Below, piece after piece: positions 56,381 through 64,000 of a stretch of DNA of 64,000 bases. The stretch's first letter is position 1. Each line of letters begins with the position of its first letter. Both the position numbers and the translations under genes were made by a program. Source of the DNA: Cupriavidus cauae (GTDB lineage: Bacteria > Pseudomonadota > Gammaproteobacteria > Burkholderiales > Burkholderiaceae); contig NZ_VWRN01000053.1 of the NCBI RefSeq assembly GCF_008632125.1, positions 124,001 to 188,000 on the forward strand, in the 5' to 3' direction. The notes beneath the pieces are model-generated. The model saw only the letters and a list, made by a program, of their open reading frames with translations, searched no databases and was not told where the DNA came from.

Positions 56381-58708
56381 CTACTCCTCGCGCGCGGCGG
56401 CGCCGCCGCCGGGTGCCAGGATGTCGCGGTTGCCGTTGCCGGACATCGCCGACACCAGGCCGGCCTTCTCCATGTCCTCGAGCAGGCGCGCGGCCCGGTT
56501 GTAGCCGATGCGCAGATGGCGCTGCACCAGCGAAATCGACGCGCGGCGATTCTTCAGCACGACCTCGACCGCCTGGTCGTACAGCGGGTCGGCCTCGCCG
56601 CCACCGCCGATGCCGGCACCGCCGCCCAGCCCGTCGACACCAATCTCGCCGTCGACCAGGCCGCCCTCGAGAATGCCCTCGATATAGTTCGGCTCGCCGG
56701 CTTCCTTCAGCTTGTCGACCACGCGGTGCACCTCGTCGTCCGAGACGAAGGCGCCGTGCACGCGCACCGGCAGGCCGGTGCCCGGCGCGAGGTACAGCAT
56801 GTCTCCCATGCCGAGCAGCGCCTCGGCGCCCTGCTGGTCCAGGATCGTGCGCGAGTCGATCTTGCTGCTGACCTGGAACGAGATCCGGGTCGGCACGTTG
56901 GCCTTGATCAGGCCGGTGATCACGTCGACCGAGGGACGCTGCGTCGCCAGCACCAGATGGATGCCGGCCGCGCGCGCCTTCTGCGCGATCCGCGCGATCA
57001 GCTCCTCGACCTTCTTGCCGACCACCATCATCAGGTCGGCCAGCTCGTCGATCACGATCACGATCATCGGCAGCTTGTCCAGCGGTTCCGGCGCATCCGG
57101 CGTCAGGCTGAACGGGTTCGGGATCTTTTCCTCGCGCGCCGCGGCCTCGTCGATCTTCTTGTTGTAGCCGGCCAGATTGCGCACGCCCATCTTGCTCATC
57201 AGCTTGTAGCGGCGCTCCATTTCGCCGACCGCCCAGTTCAGCGCATTGCCGGCCTGGCGCATGTCGGTGACCACCGGACACAGCAGATGGGGGATGCCCT
57301 CGTAGATGCTCATTTCCAGCATCTTCGGGTCGATCAGGATCAGCCGCACGCTGTCGGCCTTGGCCTTGTACAGCAGCGACAGGATCATCGCGTTGATGCC
57401 GACCGACTTGCCCGAGCCCGTGGTACCGGCGACCAGGCAGTGCGGCATGCGTGCCAGGTCGGCGACCACCGGCTTGCCGGCGATGTCCTTGCCGAGCGCC
57501 AGCGTCAGCTGCGAGGCGCTCTCGTTGTAGACCTGCGAGCCGAGGATCTCGCCCAGGCGCACCGCCTGGCGCTTCGGATTCGGCAGTTCCAGGCCCATGT
57601 AGTTCTTGCCCGGGATGGTCTCGACCACGCGAATCGACACCAGCGACAGCGAGCGCGCCAGGTCCTTGGCGAGGTTGACGATCTGGCTGCCCTTGACGCC
57701 GGTGGCCGGCTCGATCTCGTAGCGGGTGATCACCGGGCCCGGATAGGCGGCCACGACCTTGACCTCGACGCCGAAGTCCTTGAGCTTCTTCTCGATCAGG
57801 CGCGAGGTGAATTCCAGCGTCTCGGCGCTGACGGTCTCCTGCGACACCGGCACCGGGTCCAGCAGCGACAGCGGCGGCAGGTCGGCATCCTGCAGGTCGG
57901 CGAACAGCGGCTGCTGCTTCTCGCGCTCGACGCGCTCGTGCTTGGGCACCGCCTGCGGGCGCACGATCTGCACCGGCGCCGCCTCCTCGATGCGCACGCG
58001 CTGGACCTCGACGGTCTCGGTGCGCTCGACCTTGGCGGCCTCGCCGATGATGCGGTCCTGCTTGCTTTCGCGGCGCGCCTTGAAGCCGAGGAAGGCGGTC
58101 TCGACGAAGCCGCCGACCTTCTCGCAGACCGACAGCCACGAGAAATGGAAGAACAGCGACAGGCCGATCGCCAGCATCAACAGCAACAGCAGCGTGGCGC
58201 CGGTAAAGCCCAGCGCGGTCTGCAGCCAGCCGCCCAGCAGATCGCCCAGCACGCCGCCGGGCGCGCGCGGCAGCGCCTCGCGCAGCGGATACATGCGCAC
58301 CGCCTCCAGACCCATGCTGGCGGCCAGCGTCAGGCCGAAGCCGATCCAGCTGACCACCACGCCCTGGCGCGCCTCGCCGACCTGGTCGGGGAACTCGGCG
58401 GTCAGCACGCGCCAGCCGCGCCAGCAGCGGCGCACCAGCAGCACGCCGAGCCAGTAGGCCGAGAAGCCGAAGATGAAGAACAGCACGTCGGCCATCCAGG
58501 CGCCGACGCGGCCGCCCAGGTTATGGATCTGCGCCACCTGATTGGCGTGCGACCAGCCCGGATCGGCCTTGCTGTAGCTGGCCAGGATGCACAGGAAGGC
58601 CAGCGTCGCGGCCAGCAGCAGGAACCAGCGCACTTCTCCCAACAGCTTGCCGATGCGGGAAGGCAGGACGGAGGGATCGGTGCGGGTGGTCGTGGTGGTT
58701 CTGGCCAT
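56381..58708 (-). CDS. ftsK: DNA translocase FtsK
   Basis: The 775-residue protein has four N-terminal membrane segments (first FLLLAATLAFLCILASYS), a short linker rich in Glu/Val/Gln, and a RecA-like motor with Walker A AGTTGSGKSVGINAM and Walker B VIVIDELADLMMV. The C-terminal gamma domain reads YDQAVEVVLKNRRASISLVQ, then RHLRIGYNRAARLLEDMEKA, which reads KOPS sites. It pumps DNA at the septum and helps chromosome dimer resolution. The linker is much shorter than that of E. coli FtsK. ATG 58708 (MARTTTTTRT) is chosen; it is divergent from trxB. lolA follows on the same strand. Confidence 0.96.
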   Translation of the reverse strand: MARTTTTTRTDPSVLPSRIGKLLGEVRWFLLLAATLAFLCILASYSKADPGWSHANQVAQIHNLGGRVGAWMADVLFFIFGFSAYWLGVLLVRRCWRGWRVLTAEFPDQVGEARQGVVVSWIGFGLTLAASMGLEAVRMYPLREALPRAPGGVLGDLLGGWLQTALGFTGATLLLLLMLAIGLSLFFHFSWLSVCEKVGGFVETAFLGFKARRESKQDRIIGEAAKVERTETVEVQRVRIEEAAPVQIVRPQAVPKHERVEREKQQPLFADLQDADLPPLSLLDPVPVSQETVSAETLEFTSRLIEKKLKDFGVEVKVVAAYPGPVITRYEIEPATGVKGSQIVNLAKDLARSLSLVSIRVVETIPGKNYMGLELPNPKRQAVRLGEILGSQVYNESASQLTLALGKDIAGKPVVADLARMPHCLVAGTTGSGKSVGINAMILSLLYKAKADSVRLILIDPKMLEMSIYEGIPHLLCPVVTDMRQAGNALNWAVGEMERRYKLMSKMGVRNLAGYNKKIDEAAAREEKIPNPFSLTPDAPEPLDKLPMIVIVIDELADLMMVVGKKVEELIARIAQKARAAGIHLVLATQRPSVDVITGLIKANVPTRISFQVSSKIDSRTILDQQGAEALLGMGDMLYLAPGTGLPVRVHGAFVSDDEVHRVVDKLKEAGEPNYIEGILEGGLVDGEIGVDGLGGGAGIGGGGEADPLYDQAVEVVLKNRRASISLVQRHLRIGYNRAARLLEDMEKAGLVSAMSGNGNRDILAPGGGAAAREE

Positions 58709-58829
58709 GCGTGGGTACGGATCGCGGCGCGGCACGGCGCCGTACGGAATTGCGGTGGCGGCATTTTACCTCCCCCGCAGGCTATCGCCGCCATTGGAAT
58801 TTGCAACAATGCGCCCACGCCGGTCCACT

Positions 58830-58835
58830 TATAAT
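58830..58835 (+). promoter_or_regulatory. -10 box TATAAT of the trxB promoter
   Basis: A perfect TATAAT lies 58 bp before the trxB start in the divergent ftsK-trxB gap. The -35 position has only a weak match; TTGCAA lies upstream but at a 23-bp spacing. Confidence 0.6.
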
Positions 58836-58892
58836 GCGGGTTTTCGATTACCCATGCCGGCGCGCCGCGCACGCCGGCCACAGGAACGCATC

Positions 58893-59840
58893 ATGGCCAA
58901 ACACGCGAAAGTGCTGATTCTCGGTTCCGGTCCCGCCGGCTACACCGCCGCCGTCTACGCGGCGCGCGCCAACCTGGAGCCGGTGCTGATCACCGGCCTG
59001 GCCCAGGGCGGCCAGCTGATGACGACCACCGACGTGGAGAACTGGCCCGCCGATCCGAACGGCGTGCAGGGCCCCGAGCTGATGCAGCGCTTTCTGGAGC
59101 ATGCCGAGCGCTTCAACACGGAAATCGTGTTCGACCACATCCATACGGCCAAGCTGACCGAGCGTCCGATCCGCCTGATCGGCGACGCCGGCGAGTACAC
59201 CTGCGACGCGCTGATCATCGCCACCGGCGCCTCGGCGCAGTATCTGGGCCTGCCGTCCGAAGAGAATTTCATGGGCCGCGGCGTGTCGGCCTGCGCGACC
59301 TGCGACGGCTTCTTCTACAAGAACCAGGAAGTGGCGGTGATCGGCGGCGGCAATACCGCGGTCGAAGAGGCCCTGTACCTGTCGCATATCGCCAGCAAGG
59401 TCACCGTGATCCATCGTCGCGACAAGTTCCGCGCCGAGCCGATCCTGGTCGACCGCCTGCTGGCGCGCGAGATGGAAGGCCGCGTCGAGATCGTGTGGAA
59501 CACCGTGCTGGACGAGGTGCTGGGCGACGAATCGGGCGTGACCGGCGTGCGCATCCGCAATGTGCAGAGCGGCGCCACCGAGGACCGCAAGCTCGCGGGC
59601 GTATTCGTCGCGATCGGCCACAAGCCGAACACCGACCTGTTCGTCGGCCAGCTCGAGATGAACAACGGCTATATCGTGACCAAGAGCGGCCTGTCGGGCG
59701 ACGCCACGGCCACCAACATCCCGGGCGTGTTCGCCGCCGGCGACGTCCAGGACCACGTCTATCGCCAGGCCATCACCAGCGCCGGCACCGGCTGCATGGC
59801 CGCGCTCGACGCGCAGCGCTACGTCGAAGCGCTGAAGTAA
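58893..59840 (+). CDS. trxB: Thioredoxin reductase
   Basis: The 315-residue flavoprotein reduces thioredoxin with NADPH. It has the FAD motif LILGSGPAGYTAAVYAARAN, the redox-active CATC (Cys134-Cys137), the NADPH motif GGGNTAVEEALYLSHIASKV, and the C-terminal GVFAAGDVQDHVYRQA. AGGAACGC before ATG 58893 gives a ribosome binding site. The length matches the family. It is followed by an Smr-domain gene on the same strand. Confidence 0.97.
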   Translation: MAKHAKVLILGSGPAGYTAAVYAARANLEPVLITGLAQGGQLMTTTDVENWPADPNGVQGPELMQRFLEHAERFNTEIVFDHIHTAKLTERPIRLIGDAGEYTCDALIIATGASAQYLGLPSEENFMGRGVSACATCDGFFYKNQEVAVIGGGNTAVEEALYLSHIASKVTVIHRRDKFRAEPILVDRLLAREMEGRVEIVWNTVLDEVLGDESGVTGVRIRNVQSGATEDRKLAGVFVAIGHKPNTDLFVGQLEMNNGYIVTKSGLSGDATATNIPGVFAAGDVQDHVYRQAITSAGTGCMAALDAQRYVEALK

Positions 59841-59849
59841 GGTCGTTCC

Positions 59850-59869
59850 GGCTCGCCGCCAGGCGAGCC
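59850..59869 (+). terminator. GC-rich hairpin after trxB
   Basis: Stem GGCTCGCC (59850-59857), loop GCCA, stem GGCGAGCC (59862-59869) lies 10 bp after the trxB stop. There is no T run, so it is at best a weak terminator or mRNA stabiliser. Confidence 0.4.
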
Positions 59870-59947
59870 ACCGGCGGCGCCGGATCGTGTTACCTTGCCG
59901 GTTTCACGGTCCTGCCCGCCGCCCCGCGGCGGTGCCGCTTTTCCATC

Positions 59948-60646
59948 ATGAAGCACGGTGCCAGCAAATCCGGCCGCCCTGCCGGTTCTTCCCCCATTCC
60001 CGCCCGTACCCGCCTTGGCCTCGACGATCTGGCACGCCTGCGCGACCAGATGAAGGCCGATGCCGAGCGCCGCGAGGCCGATCGCCTCGCCGCCGAGGAA
60101 GCCGCGCGCCAGGCGGCCGCCGAAGCCAATGTGTTCCGCAACAGCATCGGCAATGTCCAGACATTGCGCGATCGCAACCGCGTGACGCCGCCGGCCAGGC
60201 GGCCCGAGCCGGTACCGGTGCAAAGCCAGCTCGACGACCAGGCGGTGCTGGCGGCCTCGCTGTCGGATCAGTTCGATGTGGAAAACCTGCTGGAGACCGA
60301 CGACACGCTGTCGTTCCGCCGTCCCGGCATCGGCAACGACGTGATTCGCAAGCTGCGGCGCGGCGAATGGGTGCCGCAGGACCGGATCGATCTGCACGGA
60401 CTGCGCCGCGACGAGGCGCGCGAGGCGCTGGCCGAATTCCTGCGGCGGTGCGTGCGGCGCGGCGTGCGTTGCGTGCGCGTGATCCACGGCAAGGGCAACG
60501 GCTCGCCCGACAAGCAACCGGTGCTCAAGGGAAAGGTGCGCAGCTGGCTGGTGCAGAAGGAGGAAGTGCTGGCCTTCGTGGAGGCGCGTGGCGCCGAGGG
60601 CGGCTCGGGGGCCTTGATGGTGCTGCTGCGCCAGCCGTATGCGTGA
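59948..60646 (+). CDS. Smr-domain (MutS2-C-like) protein
   Basis: The 232-residue protein has a charged helical N-terminal half (ARLRDQMKADAERREADRLA) and a C-terminal Smr domain with the DLHGLRRDEAREALAEFL motif and HGKGNGSPDKQPVLKGKVRS. Smr domains are small nucleases or RNA/DNA-binding modules; stand-alone bacterial Smr proteins act on structured nucleic acid or on stalled-ribosome mRNA. The precise role here is not readable. ATG 59948 is chosen over a much longer upstream frame lying inside trxB. It lies about 110 bp after trxB and may share its transcript. Confidence 0.91.
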   Translation: MKHGASKSGRPAGSSPIPARTRLGLDDLARLRDQMKADAERREADRLAAEEAARQAAAEANVFRNSIGNVQTLRDRNRVTPPARRPEPVPVQSQLDDQAVLAASLSDQFDVENLLETDDTLSFRRPGIGNDVIRKLRRGEWVPQDRIDLHGLRRDEAREALAEFLRRCVRRGVRCVRVIHGKGNGSPDKQPVLKGKVRSWLVQKEEVLAFVEARGAEGGSGALMVLLRQPYA

Positions 60647-60801
60647 TGGCCGACTGGCGCGCCTGATCGAACGCTGACCTCGCTGCCCTGTCCCGGACCT
60701 CTCTTCCGGACCCCTCTGCCGGGTCTCTCTTCCGGCCCTCTTCCCGCGCCTCCCGCCAGCGGGAGAGGGAGAAGCCCATCGAGGCAGCGAGTCTTCCCGC
60801 C

Positions 60802-61140
60802 TTACACCGCCGCTTCGTCCTGCTCGCCGGTCCGGATCCGGATCACGCGTTCGATCTCGGTGACGAAGATCTTGCCGTCGCCGATCTTGCCGGTGTGGGC
60901 CGCCTTGACGATCGCGTCCAGCACGGTATCGAGCTGGCTCTCGGCCACGACCACCTCGATCTTGATCTTCGGCAGGAAGTCGACCACATACTCGGCGCCG
61001 CGATACAGCTCGGTGTGGCCCTTCTGCCGGCCGAAACCCTTGACTTCGGTGACCGTCAGGCCGGTCACGCCCACGTCGGCCAGCGCCTCACGCACTTCGT
61101 CCAGCTTGAACGGTTTGATGATGGCGGTAATTTGCTTCAT
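60802..61140 (-). CDS. glnB: Nitrogen regulatory protein P-II
   Basis: The 112-residue protein matches P-II closely: MKQITAIIKPFKLDEVREAL, VTEVKGFGRQKGHTELYRGA, the T loop with Tyr51 (GAEYVVDFLPK) that is uridylylated under nitrogen limitation, and KIFVTEIERVIRIRTGE, a nucleotide-binding stretch. It senses 2-oxoglutarate and ATP/ADP. AAGGGGG seven bases before the ATG gives a strong ribosome binding site. It follows nadE on the same strand with an 81-bp gap, so the two are probably an operon. The choice of glnB over glnK rests on this context. Confidence 0.95.
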   Translation of the reverse strand: MKQITAIIKPFKLDEVREALADVGVTGLTVTEVKGFGRQKGHTELYRGAEYVVDFLPKIKIEVVVAESQLDTVLDAIVKAAHTGKIGDGKIFVTEIERVIRIRTGEQDEAAV

Positions 61141-61221
61141 GTCGGCCCCCTTTCTGTCGTGATTGATTGATGCAAGATTCTAGCCCGCGCGGCGCGATGG
61201 CGCGCCAAAGCGGGCTGGGGA

Positions 61222-63369
<2,148 letters not shown>

Positions 63370-63528
63370 CTCGAACACCCTTGTTGTGCGCAGGGCCGGC
63401 ATGGCGCCGGACAGGCCGGACAGATGCAATTCGCGGCCACGGGCGATAATGCGACGTCGGCATCCGCCCCGCATCCACCCGCATCTACTTTCCAGCCGCC
63501 GGTCCCGCGGACCTCGGCAAGGCACACC

Positions 63529-64000
63529 GTGAAAGCAAGCAAGTCCATGCCATCCCACGCAGGCAGCGCCGCCATGCAGGCGGAGCGACCCGAGAATTAT
63601 CGCACGCGTATCGTCGAGAACCTGGCCGACATCGCGCCGGCCGAATGGGACGGTCTGCTGGCGCGGCAGCCCGGCCGCACGCCCTTCCTGCGCCATGCCT
63701 TCCTGCATGCGCTGCATGCGAGCGGCAGCGCCAGCGACGACACCGGCTGGAGCCCGCGCTATCTGACCTTGTGGAAGGACGGCGGGGACGTCGCCCATGG
63801 CGAGCGCCTGGCCGCCGCGATGCCGCTCTACGCCAAGGCGCACTCGTACGGCGAGTATGTGTTCGACTGGGCCTGGGCCGATGCCTATGCGCAGAACGGC
63901 CTGGAGTACTACCCGAAGTGGCTGTCGGCGATTCCCTTCACGCCGGTGCAGGGCACGCGCCTGCTGGCCGAGAACGCGGTCTCGCGCGAGCTGTTGCTGC
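63529..64000 (+). CDS. FemAB-like acyltransferase (GNAT superfamily), truncated by the window end
   Basis: The visible 157 codons read SMPSHAGSAAMQAERPENYR and continue IAPAEWDGLLARQPGRTPFL, SWSPRYLTLWKDGGDVAH-like sequence and MPLYAKAHSYGEYVFDWAWA, GLEYYPKWLSAIPFTPVQGT. The last two motifs are typical of the FemAB-like (PF04339) acyltransferases, thought to modify peptidoglycan or related amines. GTG 63529 has AAGG upstream; ATG 63547 is in frame. The gene is divergent from nadE and continues beyond position 64000, so its end is not known. Confidence 0.8.
   Translation, partial: MKASKSMPSHAGSAAMQAERPENYRTRIVENLADIAPAEWDGLLARQPGRTPFLRHAFLHALHASGSASDDTGWSPRYLTLWKDGGDVAHGERLAAAMPLYAKAHSYGEYVFDWAWADAYAQNGLEYYPKWLSAIPFTPVQGTRLLAENAVSRELLL

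Overview
The window is a GC-rich (roughly two thirds G+C by eye), gene-dense chromosomal segment of a betaproteobacterium, most likely Burkholderiaceae and Cupriavidus/Ralstonia-like. The grounds are the protein content: paired cyanophycin synthetases beside a DUF1854/ABC pair, creBC, a nadE-glnB pair, a serS/lolA/ftsK/trxB stretch, and typical beta-proteobacterial protein sequences. Genus is inference. There is no rRNA, CRISPR array, prophage or intact insertion sequence.

Layout. 1-3.4 kb: LysE-type exporter, beta carbonic anhydrase and a SulP anion transporter (a plausible bicarbonate module). 3.5-9.5 kb: parC and parE (topoisomerase IV), then a divergent MFS transporter and a 43-residue membrane protein. 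9.6-15.4 kb: uup (ABC-F), creC/creB two-component system and a geranylgeranyl-reductase-like flavoprotein. 15.5-21.6 kb: a candidate small RNA, benE, a brnT/brnA toxin-antitoxin pair with a promoter/operator that can be read directly, an aminoglycoside-6-adenylyltransferase-like gene, ktrA/ktrB and a small secreted Gln/Pro/Met-rich protein. 21.8-24.8 kb: tRNA-Arg(CCU), a 31-bp tandem repeat, an orphan terminator, and an RhlE-type helicase with a long leader.

25-34.2 kb is the cyanophycin locus: an RcnB-like secreted protein, DUF1854 protein and an ABC exporter with an extra N-terminal zinc-ribbon domain on the minus strand, divergent from two CphA paralogues on the plus strand. 34.2-38.6 kb: cystine-type ABC permease and binding protein separated by a terminator, a CorC/HlyC-type protein, and a PAP2 phosphatase whose 3' end overlaps it antisense. 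38.9-42.5 kb: a tightly coupled intracellular subtilase (S8) plus ComEC-like metallo-beta-lactamase pair, the best candidate here for an uncharacterised system. 42.5-46.5 kb: LysR regulator, D-amino-acid dehydrogenase, GltI-like binding protein and an Rpn-family pseudogene.

46.6-56.2 kb: tRNA-Ser(CGA), serS, rarA, then a split ferric-iron ABC system (fbpC, fbpB, a HEAT-repeat gene, fbpA) with Fur-like half sites in both intergenic regions, a small lipoprotein and lolA. 56.4-64 kb: ftsK, trxB, an Smr protein, glnB, glutamine-dependent nadE and the start of a FemAB-like acyltransferase gene that runs off the window.

A recurring property of the segment is short tandem repeats (6, 9, 11, 12, 13 and 31 bp units), often at gene ends or in linkers, so several gene termini here may be length-variable between strains.
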